The position numbers and the translations under genes were made by a program. Positions 53,794-62,511 of a stretch of 64,000 bases of DNA are shown piece by piece. How positions within the stretch are numbered: position 1 is the stretch's first letter; the number at the start of each line of letters is the position of its first letter. Source of the DNA: Streptomyces tendae (GTDB lineage Bacteria > Actinomycetota > Actinomycetes > Streptomycetales > Streptomycetaceae); NCBI RefSeq assembly GCF_008632955.1, contig NZ_CP043959.1, forward strand, positions 3,968,001-4,032,000, given 5' to 3'. The notes below the pieces were generated by a model, which was not told where the DNA came from, did no database searches, and worked only from the letters and a program-made list of their open reading frames with translations.

Positions 53794-54384
53794 CTACTCG
53801 GCCCGCCACCAGCCCTGTCCGACGTGCCAGTCCCTCACCCAGTGGAGGAAATCGCCCCCAGGCTGATCGGACGGGGAGCTGACATACGGTGCAGCGCATC
53901 CGCCTCTGAGCCACCACACCCGACCGCGTTGTGGCCCGGTCACCACCAGCGTCCAGTACTCGCCGGGCCTGTCGCTGCCCAGCAGCACGGAGCCGTGTTG
54001 GTAGCTCTGGTGCAACAGAGTTGAGTGCCGGTTGTGGTCGTGGTAGTCGTACTCCCACTGCCATTCCTCCTCGAGGGGGAACGGCTGACCGGGTGTGCGT
54101 ACGGTGGTGCCGTCGAACGGCTCCGGGCTCATCCAGCAGTCCGCTTCCCAGACGGGCCAGCTGTCTGGTTTCTCCCCCACGGACAGCAGACCACCCTCCT
54201 CAGGCGGCCCGTCGTCCGTACCGTTCGCGATCTCGGCCACGAGGGTGCGGTACGGCTCAGGCAACACCACACCGTTCCTGCGCTCCCATGCCCGAACCGC
54301 CTCCCAGCCCAAAGGGCTGTGGCGGACCTCCGCCGGAAAGGTTTCTCGCAGGAGGGCTGTCGCACCCGGAGACGCATCTTCCAT
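53794..54384 (-). CDS. SMI1/KNR4 (SUKH) family protein
   Basis: 196 aa. The SUKH fold is shown by WEAVRAWERRNGVVLPEPYRTLVAEIANG and GGLLSVG, followed by VLLGSDRPGEYWTLVVTG, GRVWWLRGG and FLHWVRDWHVGQG (key residues of the I-W..G..LP..Y...N-G signature). SUKH proteins are frequent immunity proteins of polymorphic and contact-dependent toxins, and also housekeeping adaptors. No toxin gene is visible here; it may be an orphan immunity gene. Confidence 0.85.
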   Translation of the reverse strand: MEDASPGATALLRETFPAEVRHSPLGWEAVRAWERRNGVVLPEPYRTLVAEIANGTDDGPPEEGGLLSVGEKPDSWPVWEADCWMSPEPFDGTTVRTPGQPFPLEEEWQWEYDYHDHNRHSTLLHQSYQHGSVLLGSDRPGEYWTLVVTGPQRGRVWWLRGGCAAPYVSSPSDQPGGDFLHWVRDWHVGQGWWRAE

Positions 54385-55090
54385 GCCCTACAGGTATCAC
54401 CGGTCACCGACACTCTGACCTCCGGCCACAGGAGGCAGCGGGTTGAAGGACAAGCTGAGCGTCTCCACCTCACGCCGAGGCGCGGTGAAGGACCAGGACG
54501 GCTTTCACGTCGTTGATGATGCGGTTGGTGCTGCAGTGGAGTTACCGCATGAAGCGCCGGCCCTTCAGGCCGGCCATCGCCAGCTCACCGACACAGCAAA
54601 TCTTGGCGTGAGGGGTGTTACGCGGGGGCGAGGCTCACAGCAACCAGCGGGAGCGGGACCCACGGCCTGGCGAGGCCCTGGACAGCTTGGTCGACGCGTA
54701 CACACACGCGTGCGGCGTCCAGCACAGCCGCAGTTTCGACGCCGGCCGGCCAGGCAGCTCGCGGGCGACCCGCGGATCGACCGGTACTTGGACCTGGTGG
54801 CCGAGGTCGCCACCGAGTCGGGCCGGCGGCCGCAACGACGCCCTGCACCGCCCACGACTGGCTGCTCGCTGCCCTGGCCACGGAGACGGGAACTCCGCTG
54901 CCCGCGTCGGTGTGATGGCCGGGTACGTCGCCCGTCGGCCGGGACGGCGGGGTTCGTCCGGGCCGGTTCACGCGCAGAACGTACAGGACCCGCACCGACT
55001 GCCCAGCAGAGCGAGGGTGCGGAATATTAGTCGGTTATTAGTCGTCCCTGGTCCCTTGACCGGCCTGCCGGGCAGGAGCACTGTTGCTCA
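54385..55090. other. About 700 bp without an intact gene
   Basis: The gap between the SUKH gene and the LacI promoter has no intact open frame with a ribosome site. Its only coding-like material is the MerR-like relic annotated separately at 54655-54915. Confidence 0.5.
54655..54915 (+). pseudogene. Possible MerR-regulator C-terminal relic
   Basis: Across two frame changes the plus strand reads LDSLVDAYTHACGVQ, DPRIDRYLDLVAEVATESG and AHDWLLAALATE, ending in a TGA at 54913-54915. The RY-LV...W-AL order recalls the C-terminal effector segment of Streptomyces MerR proteins. The helix-turn-helix part is missing. A weak call made from composition and motif order. Confidence 0.25.
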
Positions 55091-55146
55091 CTAATCCGCA
55101 TTAGTGCCCCCGGAGTCCCGTCCGGCCCCCCGCTAATGCGCATTAG
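55091..55146. promoter_or_regulatory. LacI-type operator pair
   Basis: CTAATCCGCATTAG (55091-55104; 16 bp with flanking A/T) and the perfect palindrome CTAATGCGCATTAG (55133-55146) are CG-centred LacI-family operators. They are 42 bp apart, four helical turns, and 25 bp upstream of the LacI ATG. Two ATTAGTCG half-sites near 55027 and 55039 may be accessory. Autoregulation by the LacI protein is the natural reading. Confidence 0.75.
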
Positions 55147-55171
55147 TCGCGAGCCGTCCGGAGGGTTGAGC

Positions 55172-56281
55172 ATGGCTGAAAAGGTGCCGTCGCGGCCGCG
55201 TCGTGGTCGGCCCCGTCAGGCGGAGGTGGCCCGGCTCGCCGGCGTGTCCCAGACGACGGTGTCGCTGGTGCTCGGCGGGAACAAGCAGGGCATCGCCCTG
55301 CACGAGGACACCCGCGCCCGGGTGTTGGCCGCCGCGCGGGAACTGGGCTACGTGCCCGACCCCGCGGCCCGCAGGCTTGCCGCGGCCCGCAACAACCTGC
55401 TGGGCGTGTTCAGCTTCACCGCGACCTTCCCGACCGCGGTGGAGCACTCCTACTACCCGTTCCTGGTCGGCGTGGAGCAGGAGGCCGCCGCCCAGGGGTA
55501 CGACCTGGTGCTGTTCACCGGCTCCAGCTCCGGGGGCGCCCAGGCGCACGAGCCGGGAGCGCTGGACCGGGTGCGGCTCGCGGACGGATGCCTGTTCCTC
55601 GGCCGTCACGTCCCTGACGACCAGCTGGGCAAGCTCGTCGCCGACGGCTACCCGGCGGTCCACATCGGCCGCCGCGACGAGCCGCAGGGACTCGCCTGGG
55701 TCGGCGCCGACTACGTCGCCGCGTCCGCCCACGTCGTCCGGCATCTCACCGAACTCGGGCACACCCGCCTCCTGTTCGTGCGCGAGGACGACGACGCCCT
55801 GGCGTCCACCGACCGTGAGCGAGGCTTCCGCGCCGGGCTCGCCCGGTACGGCCACCAGGACCGTGCCGACGACCGGGCCGTCGTGGTGCGCACCTCGCGC
55901 CCCGAGGCCGACATCACCCCGGAGTGGGTGCGTACGCGACTGGACGAGGGCGTCACCGCCTTCGTCACCGAGGAGACCGACAGCGGAGCGGTCTGGCGGG
56001 CGCTGCAGGCCGCCGTCACCGAGGCCGGTCTCGACGTGCCCGGTGACCTGTCCCTGGCCCTGCTCGGGTCCCCGCCCGCCGATCTGGCCACCGCCCAGTC
56101 ACCGACAGGCTTCGACGTGCCCCGTGCCGACCTGGGCGCAGCCGCGGTCCGTCTGCTCATCGCCCAGATGTCCGGACAGGAGCACGAAGAGCCCCTGGTG
56201 GCCTGTGCCTTCCGCCCCGGACCCACCACCGGCCCGCCACCCGGCCGCGCACCCCGACAGGACCCGGAGGCCGGCGGGTGA
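55172..56281 (+). CDS. LacI-family regulator
   Basis: 369 aa from the ATG at 55172, with GGAGGG eight bases upstream. HTH: RQAEVARLAGVSQTTVSLVLGG, and the hinge helix PAARRLAAARNN. Periplasmic-binding-like sensor: LLGVFSFTATFPTAVEHSYY, GCLFLGRHV, ALASTDRERGFRAGLARYG and TAFVTEETDSGAVWRALQ. It diverges somewhat from sugar-type LacI proteins in the effector pocket. First gene of a same-strand series of six; no operator is found before the second gene, so control may be by read-through. Confidence 0.9.
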   Translation: MAEKVPSRPRRGRPRQAEVARLAGVSQTTVSLVLGGNKQGIALHEDTRARVLAAARELGYVPDPAARRLAAARNNLLGVFSFTATFPTAVEHSYYPFLVGVEQEAAAQGYDLVLFTGSSSGGAQAHEPGALDRVRLADGCLFLGRHVPDDQLGKLVADGYPAVHIGRRDEPQGLAWVGADYVAASAHVVRHLTELGHTRLLFVREDDDALASTDRERGFRAGLARYGHQDRADDRAVVVRTSRPEADITPEWVRTRLDEGVTAFVTEETDSGAVWRALQAAVTEAGLDVPGDLSLALLGSPPADLATAQSPTGFDVPRADLGAAAVRLLIAQMSGQEHEEPLVACAFRPGPTTGPPPGRAPRQDPEAGG

Positions 56282-56533
56282 CGGCCCGCCCGGACCACCG
56301 AACCGGACCTCCGCCCGACCCGCCCGCCCACATCACCCCGCACACCGCACCCCTCACCCTTTGACGTCACCCCGCACGCCGTCGACGGCCTTCCCCACCC
56401 CGACGGAACCGTCGCGACGCGTCGACGGACCACCGCGGCTCACTTCACCCCCCGGCCCGTCCCACCGCCTCCACCACGCCCGCACCACGGCGTTCCACCG
56501 CACGCCGTTCACCCCGCGAGGAGCCAGCACCGT

Positions 56534-58162
56534 ATGCCCATCCCCACCGGAACCCCCACCGACACCGACGTCCTCGTCACGGGCGGCGGCACGGGCGGCG
56601 TCGCCGCCGCGCTGGCCGCCTGCCGCGCCGGACGCACGGTCGTCCTCACCGAGGAGACCGACTGGATCGGCGGACAGCTCACCGCCCAGGCCGTACCGCC
56701 GGACGAGCACCCGTGGGTCGAGCAGTTCGGTGTCACGGCCGGCTACCGGGCGCTGCGCGAGGGGATCCGCGCGTACTACCGGCAGTGGTATCCGCTCCGC
56801 GCCGAGGCCCGGGACCTGCCCCACCTGAACCCCGGCGCCGGCCGGGTCAGCAAGCTCTGCCACGAACCGCGGGTGGCCCTCACCGTCCTGGAGTCGATGC
56901 TCGCCCCGCACATCGCGGCCGGCCGGCTCACCGTGCTGACCCACACCCGGCCGGTCGCCGCCCACACCGACGGCGACGTCCTGCGCGCCGTCACCGTGGA
57001 GGACGTCCGCGACGGCGCCCGGCACACCGTCGCCGCCCCCTACGTCCTGGACGCCACCGAGACCGGTGAACTGCTCGAACTCGCGAATGTGGAGCACGCC
57101 GTGGGCGCCGAGGCCCGCTCCGAGTACGACGAGCCGCACGCCCCGGACACCGCCGACCCCCTCAACCAGCAGGGCATCACCGTCTGTTTCGCGCTCTCCC
57201 ACCACGAGGGCGAGAACCACACCATCGACCGCCCCGCCGACTACGGCTTCTGGCGTTCCTACCGGCCCGACTTCTGGCCGGGCCCGCTCCTCGGCTTCCT
57301 CGCCCCCGACCCCCGCTCCCTCGCCCCGGTGCCGCGCACCTTCGTACCCAACCCGGACGTGGACCCCCTGCGCGTCGACGCCGACCAGAGCGCCGACGCC
57401 GGCGACAAGGAACTGTGGGGGTTCCGCCGCATCCTGGCCCGCGCCCTGCACCGCCCCGGCGCCTTCGACTCCGACATCACGCTCGTCAACTGGCCGCTGA
57501 ACGACTACTGGCTCAAGCCGCTCGTCGGCGGCGGTGAGGAGACGTCCCGCGCCGCCGTCGAGGAGGCCCGACAGCTCTCCCTGTCCGTCCTGTACTGGCT
57601 CCAGACCGAGGCGCCCAGGACCGACGGAGGCACCGGCTTCCCCGGCCTGCGGCTGCGCCCCGACGTCACCGGCACCACTGACGGTCTCGCCAAGGCGCCC
57701 TACGTCCGTGAGTCCCGCCGTATCAAGGCCGTCACCACCGTCACCGAGCACGACGTCGCCATCGACCTCGTCGGCCCCTACGGGGGCACCCGCCACCGTG
57801 ACTCCGTGGGTGTCGGCGGCTACCGCATCGACCTGCACCCCTCCACCGGCGGCGACACCTACATCGACATCGGTTCGGTGCCGTTCGAGATCCCCCTCGG
57901 CGCCCTGCTGCCCCGCCGGATGCGCAACCTGCTGCCCGCCGGCAAGAACATCGGCACCACCCACATCACCAACGGCTGTTACCGCCTCCACCCGGTCGAA
58001 TGGAACATCGGCGAGGTCGCCGGCGCACTCGCCGCGCACTGCCTGGAGGAGGGCGTCCGCCCGCACCAGGTCCAGGAGGAGGACAAGCGGCTGGAGGAGT
58101 TCACCCGCGTGCTGGACCGGGCCGGCGTGCAGCGTCACTGGCCCGACGTACGCGGCTACTGA
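56534..58162 (+). CDS. FAD-dependent oxidoreductase (PF12831 type)
   Basis: 542 aa. Dinucleotide fold: DVLVTGGGTGGVAAALAACRAG, followed by EETDWIGGQLTAQ, the motif of the PF12831 FAD-dependent oxidoreductases. VLDATETGELLELANVEHAVG and ITNGCYRLHPVEWNIGEVAG close the FAD and substrate domains. The family includes secreted and cytoplasmic enzymes of sugar and polyol catabolism whose substrates are mostly unknown. No signal peptide here. GAGGAG precedes the ATG. It is the first enzyme gene after LacI, 252 bp downstream. Confidence 0.85.
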   Translation: MPIPTGTPTDTDVLVTGGGTGGVAAALAACRAGRTVVLTEETDWIGGQLTAQAVPPDEHPWVEQFGVTAGYRALREGIRAYYRQWYPLRAEARDLPHLNPGAGRVSKLCHEPRVALTVLESMLAPHIAAGRLTVLTHTRPVAAHTDGDVLRAVTVEDVRDGARHTVAAPYVLDATETGELLELANVEHAVGAEARSEYDEPHAPDTADPLNQQGITVCFALSHHEGENHTIDRPADYGFWRSYRPDFWPGPLLGFLAPDPRSLAPVPRTFVPNPDVDPLRVDADQSADAGDKELWGFRRILARALHRPGAFDSDITLVNWPLNDYWLKPLVGGGEETSRAAVEEARQLSLSVLYWLQTEAPRTDGGTGFPGLRLRPDVTGTTDGLAKAPYVRESRRIKAVTTVTEHDVAIDLVGPYGGTRHRDSVGVGGYRIDLHPSTGGDTYIDIGSVPFEIPLGALLPRRMRNLLPAGKNIGTTHITNGCYRLHPVEWNIGEVAGALAAHCLEEGVRPHQVQEEDKRLEEFTRVLDRAGVQRHWPDVRGY

Positions 58163-58234
58163 GCCCCGCACCGGCCCACCGCGCCGAACCGCACCGTCGT
58201 TGCCGTGCGCACGAACACAAGGAGGTGTTTCCCC

Positions 58235-60376
58235 ATGGCCCCGACCCCGCACCCGCACCGTATCCGCGTCGGCATCGACGTCGGAGGAACCTTCACCGAC
58301 GCCGTGGCCGTCGACTCCGTCACCCTGGACCTCGTGGCCCAGGCGAAGGTTCCCACCACCCACCACCACGAGGACGGTGTCGCCCACGGCATCGTCGAGG
58401 CACTCGACCGGCTGCTGAAGGACGTCGGCCGCACCCCCGCCGACGTCGCGTTCCTCGCCCACGGCACGACCCAGGCGACCAACGCGCTCCTGGAGGGCGA
58501 CGTCGCACCCGTCGGCCTGATCGGGATCGGCTCCGGTCCCGGTGCTCTGCCCACCCGGCGGCTCGCCGGGCTCGCCTCCCTCGAACTCACCCCGGGCAAA
58601 TCGCTTCCGCTGCACTACGCCCACGTCGCCGACCCCGACGACACCGCGGCCGTCCGCGCGGCCGTCGACACGGTCGTCGCCGCAGGGGCCCATGTACTGG
58701 TCGCCACCGAGCCGTTCGGCGTCGACGACCCGGACGGCGAACGCGCCGTGCGGGACGTGGCGCGCGAGCGGGGACTGCCGGTGACCGCCGCGCACGAGAT
58801 CACCTCCCTGTACGGACTGCGCAAACGCACACGCACCGCCGTGGTGAACGCGGCCATCCTGCCCAGGATGCTCGCCACCGCCGACCTGGTGGACCGCGGC
58901 ATCACCGCCGCCGGGGTGACGGCACCGCTGATGGTGATGCGCTGCGACGGGGGCGTGATGTCGCTGGACGAGATGCGCCGGCGCCCCCTCCTCACCGTGC
59001 TGTCGGGTCCCGCGGCCGGGGTCGCCGGCGCGCTGATGCGGGAACGGGTCAGCGACGGCGTCTTCCTGGAGACCGGAGGCACCTCGACGGACATCAGCGT
59101 CGTCCGCCGCGGCAAGGTCGCCGTACGGCACGCCACGATTCTCGGCAGACCGTCGTACCTGTCCGCGCTCGACGTGCGCACCGTCGGCGTCGGAGGCGGC
59201 TCCATGGCCCGCGTCGCGGACGGCCGGCTGCACGCCGTCGGCCCGCGCAGCGCCCACATCGCCGGCCTGCCGTACGCCTGCTTCGCATCCCTGGACGACC
59301 TGGCCGGCGCCAGCCTGGCCACCGTGTCCCCCCTCGACGGCGACCCGGACGACTACGTGGTCGTCGAGGCGGCCGGCGGACGCTTCGCCCTCACCCTGAC
59401 CTGCGCGGCCAACGCTCTGGGCCGGGTCCCCGCCGGCGACTTCGCCGCCTGCGACCCCGAGGTCGCCCGCGCCGCACTCCTCCCGCTCGCCGACGCCCTC
59501 GGCACCGACGTCGACGGGGCCGCGACCCGGTTCCTCGACGCGGGCGTACGGCAGGTCCGGCAGGTCACCGAGGCGATGATGGGCGACTACGGACTCGACA
59601 GGGACACCGCCGTGCTGGTCGGCGGGGGAGGCGGCGCCGCCTCGGTCACCCCGCACCTGGCCGCCGACACCGGCCTGCCCGGCCGCATCGCCCGGCACAA
59701 CGAGGTCATCAGCCCCATAGGGGTGGCCCTCGCCCTCGTCCGCGAGCAGATCGAGCGGATCGTCCCCGGCGCGACCCAGGAGCAGATCCTCGGCGTGCGC
59801 GCCGAGGCCGAGGCCGCCGTCGTCGCCCAGGGTGCCGATCCGGCCGCCGTGGAGGTGGAAGTGACCGTCGACCCGCAGACCAACACCGTACGTGCCGTCG
59901 CCACCGGAGCCACCGAACTGCGCACCCAGGACCGGGCCCACCGCGCCGACGACACCGAACGGCTCGAACTGGCCGCCGCCAGCCTGCGGGCCGACCCGGC
60001 CGCCGTCGAGGTGCTCGCCGCCACGCCCGCGCACACCGTGTACGGCACCGTCCGGCGCCGCCGTCTCCGCAAGGCCCGGCACCCGGTGCGGGTGCTGGAC
60101 GCCGACGGCGTGGTGCGGCTGCACGCGGCCGATGCCACCGTCGCCTCGACCACCGTCGGCGAGGCGCCGGAACTCCTCGCGGGCCTGGTACGCGACTCCA
60201 CCTCCTACGGCGACGGGGGAGTGCGGGCCCCCGCGCTGCGGCTGCTGTTCGGCTCCCGCATCGCCGACCTCTCCGGCGTCCTGGAGGCGGAACCGCTGCT
60301 GGCCCTCGCCCGCAGCGAACTGCGGTCCCGCGCGGCCGACGAGCCGGTCGTCGCGGTCCTGGAGGTACGCACATGA
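58235..60376 (+). CDS. Hydantoinase/oxoprolinase family protein (HyuA-like)
   Basis: 713 aa, the size of single HyuA/OplA-type ATP-dependent amidohydrolase subunits. N-terminal actin-like ATPase: RIRVGIDVGGTFTDAVAVD and FLAHGTTQATNALLEGDV. Central domain: VMRCDGGVMSLDEMRRRP, VLSGPAAGVAGAL, FLETGGTSTDISVVRRGK, VGVGGGSMARV and VLVGGGGGAASVTPHLA. It should cleave a cyclic amide or carboxylate-type substrate with ATP. A HyuB partner is absent; the next gene is unrelated. AAGGAGG precedes the ATG at 58235. Confidence 0.88.
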   Translation: MAPTPHPHRIRVGIDVGGTFTDAVAVDSVTLDLVAQAKVPTTHHHEDGVAHGIVEALDRLLKDVGRTPADVAFLAHGTTQATNALLEGDVAPVGLIGIGSGPGALPTRRLAGLASLELTPGKSLPLHYAHVADPDDTAAVRAAVDTVVAAGAHVLVATEPFGVDDPDGERAVRDVARERGLPVTAAHEITSLYGLRKRTRTAVVNAAILPRMLATADLVDRGITAAGVTAPLMVMRCDGGVMSLDEMRRRPLLTVLSGPAAGVAGALMRERVSDGVFLETGGTSTDISVVRRGKVAVRHATILGRPSYLSALDVRTVGVGGGSMARVADGRLHAVGPRSAHIAGLPYACFASLDDLAGASLATVSPLDGDPDDYVVVEAAGGRFALTLTCAANALGRVPAGDFAACDPEVARAALLPLADALGTDVDGAATRFLDAGVRQVRQVTEAMMGDYGLDRDTAVLVGGGGGAASVTPHLAADTGLPGRIARHNEVISPIGVALALVREQIERIVPGATQEQILGVRAEAEAAVVAQGADPAAVEVEVTVDPQTNTVRAVATGATELRTQDRAHRADDTERLELAAASLRADPAAVEVLAATPAHTVYGTVRRRRLRKARHPVRVLDADGVVRLHAADATVASTTVGEAPELLAGLVRDSTSYGDGGVRAPALRLLFGSRIADLSGVLEAEPLLALARSELRSRAADEPVVAVLEVRT

Positions 60377-61143
60377 ACGCCCGCGTACACCGGGCGACGG
60401 CCCTGTCCGGCCGCGCACACCAGGCCCCGGACCCGCGAGCCCGCCGCAGCAAGTCACCGACACCGCTAGGCCGCGCACACCGGGCCCCGGTCCCGGCCGG
60501 CTCCCCACTCCGCACGCTTTCCCCGGCCCGCCGGGAGGAGTTGCGCGCCGCCTGCGCGCGCCTCGCGGCACTGGACGACACGGAGTTCGGCGTACGGCTG
60601 CTCGCCAGCACCCCGGGGCACGAGACGCGCGACGAGACACTGCTGGCCGAATGGGCCCGGGCGGCGGCGGAGTTCGGCACGGAGCTGGCCGCCGACGCAC
60701 CGGCCGGCAACGGCCCCGCAGCCCCGCGGACGCGCGTCGTGGAGACCACCGGCGGCGCGGACCGGCTGCTCCTGGCCCGGTACCGTTCCCGGCCCGTGCC
60801 CACCGTTGAGCTGTTCACCGACACCCTCGCCCTCGGCGAGCACCTGGTGGACCTCCTCGGCTGGCGGCCCCTGTACCCCGCCGGCTCCCTGAGGGCCGCG
60901 GCCCTCGCCCACGAGCGGGCCCACTGCCTGCTGCACGAGGACGCCGGCGCGCGTCGGGCGCTGCGCGACCGGCTCGGACACACGGCCCTGCGGATCGGCC
61001 CGCTGCGCGTCCCCGGGCACGTCGCCGGAGCCGGCGAACTCGTCGCGCACGCCTACGCGGGCGCCGTCTGCGGCCTGCGCCGCACCCCGCTCCTGCTCAC
61101 CGCCGCGCTGATGGGCGCGGTCCAGGCCCTCCGAGAGGACTGA
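60373..61143 (+). CDS. Unrecognised HExxH protein in the hydantoinase operon
   Basis: 256 aa; its ATG overlaps the HyuA-like stop (ATGA). Residues 1-45 are Arg/Pro-rich, encoded by a 27-bp repeat and probably unstructured. A helical region follows (RREELRAACARLAALDDTEFG, LLAEWARAAAEFG). The striking motif is LAHERAHCLLHEDAG, an HExxH zinc signature, followed by GELVAHAYAGAVCGL where a third ligand could lie. No signal peptide. I do not know a named family; metallopeptidase-like or metal-binding function is inference from the motif. It sits between hydantoinase and permease with tight spacing. Confidence 0.6.
   Translation: MNARVHRATALSGRAHQAPDPRARRSKSPTPLGRAHRAPVPAGSPLRTLSPARREELRAACARLAALDDTEFGVRLLASTPGHETRDETLLAEWARAAAEFGTELAADAPAGNGPAAPRTRVVETTGGADRLLLARYRSRPVPTVELFTDTLALGEHLVDLLGWRPLYPAGSLRAAALAHERAHCLLHEDAGARRALRDRLGHTALRIGPLRVPGHVAGAGELVAHAYAGAVCGLRRTPLLLTAALMGAVQALRED
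60409..60495 (+). repeat. 27-bp direct repeat, 60-bp period
   Basis: Two copies beginning GGCCGCGCACACC at 60409 and 60469 match at 25 of 27 positions and are exactly 60 bp apart, so the repeat keeps frame inside the HExxH gene (GRAHQAP and GRAHRAP). A looser third copy starts near 60380. It probably arose by slippage and lengthened the N-terminus. Confidence 0.6.
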
Positions 61144-61151
61144 GGCCCGCC

Positions 61152-62459
61152 ATGGGAATAGTCATCCTGCTGCTCATGCTCGCCGGGGTCGGGCTCATGC
61201 TGGCCCGCGTGCTCCCCACCGCCTTCGCCCTGGTCCTCCTCGGCGTCGCCATCGCGGTCGCCGCCGGAGCGCCGCTCACCGGGGAGAACAGCATCCTCGA
61301 CACGGTTCTCCAGGAAGGTGCCCCGGCCCTCGCCGCGACCATGCTGGCCGTGCTGATCGGCTCGTGGCTCGGGAAACTGATGGAGGAGACCGGCATCGCG
61401 GGCACCCTGGTCCGCAAGATCGTCGAGTTCGGCGGCGACCGCCCCACCGTCGTCGCCCTGGGTGTCCTCACCGTCTCCGCCCTCGTCGGCACCGTCACCG
61501 GCTCCGCGCCCGCGGCGATGATGGCGGGCATCATCGGCATCCCCGCGATGATCGCGGTGGGCGTCCCGAAGACCACCGCCGCCGGCACGATTCTGATGGG
61601 TATCGCCGCCGGCATGCCCTTCGAGCTGCCCGTCTGGCAGTTCTTCTCCACCGCGCTGGAACTGCCCGTCGACACGGTGAAGGGTTTCATGCTCAAGCTG
61701 TTCCCGTTCGCGGCCTTCTTCGCGGTGCTGTTCGTGCTCGTGGAGTCCCGCCGCAAGGGCGTCGAACACGCCTGGTCGCTCGCGTCGGCAGCCGAGCGCG
61801 ACGGCGGCGGAAGCCCGCGGGAGCGGCGGCGCGCCCGCGCCCGCCGGATGGGCGACGCCCCCTGGTACGCGCTGGTCGCCCCCCTCGTGCCGCTGGTCCT
61901 CGCGCTCGGCTTCGACGTGGCCATCATCCCGTCGATGCTCGCCGGTGTGCTGTGGGCCCTGCTGACCACGACCCGGCCCGGGCACCTCAACAAGAGGCTC
62001 CTGCGCACCCTTTACGGAGGCTTCGAGATCGCCGCCCCTCCCATCGCGCTCTTCGTCGCGATCGGCGTCCTGCTCGCCGCGGTGAAACTTCCCGGTGCGG
62101 TGAAGGCCCTGAACCCGCTCGTCGAAGCCGTCGCGCCGGGCAACCCCATCGTCTTCGTGCTGGTCTTCACGCTGCTGGTGCCGCTGTGTCTGTACCGCGG
62201 GCCGCTCAACGTCTACGGCCTCGGCGCGGGCATCGCCGGCGTCCTCATCGCCGCGGGCATCTACCCGGCCGTGGCCGTGCTCGGCCTGACCGCCTCCTAC
62301 AACCAGGTGTTCGGCGTCAGCGACCCGACGAGCACCCAGACCGTGTGGGCGGCGCAGTACTCCGGCGTCGGCCCCCAGCAGGTGATGCTGCGCACCCTGC
62401 CCTACGTGTGGTGCGTCGCCCTCGGCGGTCTGGTCGTCACCGCCGCCACCCAACTGTGA
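61152..62459 (+). CDS. Permease of the ion-transporter superfamily (GntP/CitMHS-like)
   Basis: 435 aa, about 11-12 TM helices in two halves joined by a basic cytoplasmic loop (ESRRKGVEHAW to RRARARRMGD). GSAPAAMMAGIIGIPAMIAVGVPKTTAAG and GMPFELPVWQFF in the first half, and LYRGPLNVYGLGAGIAGVL with SYNQVFGVSDPTSTQ in the second, resemble re-entrant loops of the citrate/gluconate permease superfamily. It lies 8 bp after the HExxH gene. Uptake of the organic acid or amide degraded by this locus is the inferred role. Confidence 0.75.
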   Translation: MGIVILLLMLAGVGLMLARVLPTAFALVLLGVAIAVAAGAPLTGENSILDTVLQEGAPALAATMLAVLIGSWLGKLMEETGIAGTLVRKIVEFGGDRPTVVALGVLTVSALVGTVTGSAPAAMMAGIIGIPAMIAVGVPKTTAAGTILMGIAAGMPFELPVWQFFSTALELPVDTVKGFMLKLFPFAAFFAVLFVLVESRRKGVEHAWSLASAAERDGGGSPRERRRARARRMGDAPWYALVAPLVPLVLALGFDVAIIPSMLAGVLWALLTTTRPGHLNKRLLRTLYGGFEIAAPPIALFVAIGVLLAAVKLPGAVKALNPLVEAVAPGNPIVFVLVFTLLVPLCLYRGPLNVYGLGAGIAGVLIAAGIYPAVAVLGLTASYNQVFGVSDPTSTQTVWAAQYSGVGPQQVMLRTLPYVWCVALGGLVVTAATQL

Positions 62460-62511
62460 GCCGCACACGATCCGTACCCCCGCCCCCCCCGTCCGAAGGA
62501 GCCGTGACCCC

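Noticed and set aside
56354..60700. Minus-strand open frame of 1448 codons opposite the FAD and hydantoinase genes
   Set aside because: It is the G/C-rich mirror of well-supported plus-strand genes, with Gly/Val/Ala/Arg/Asp-rich composition, no ribosome site and no recognisable domain.
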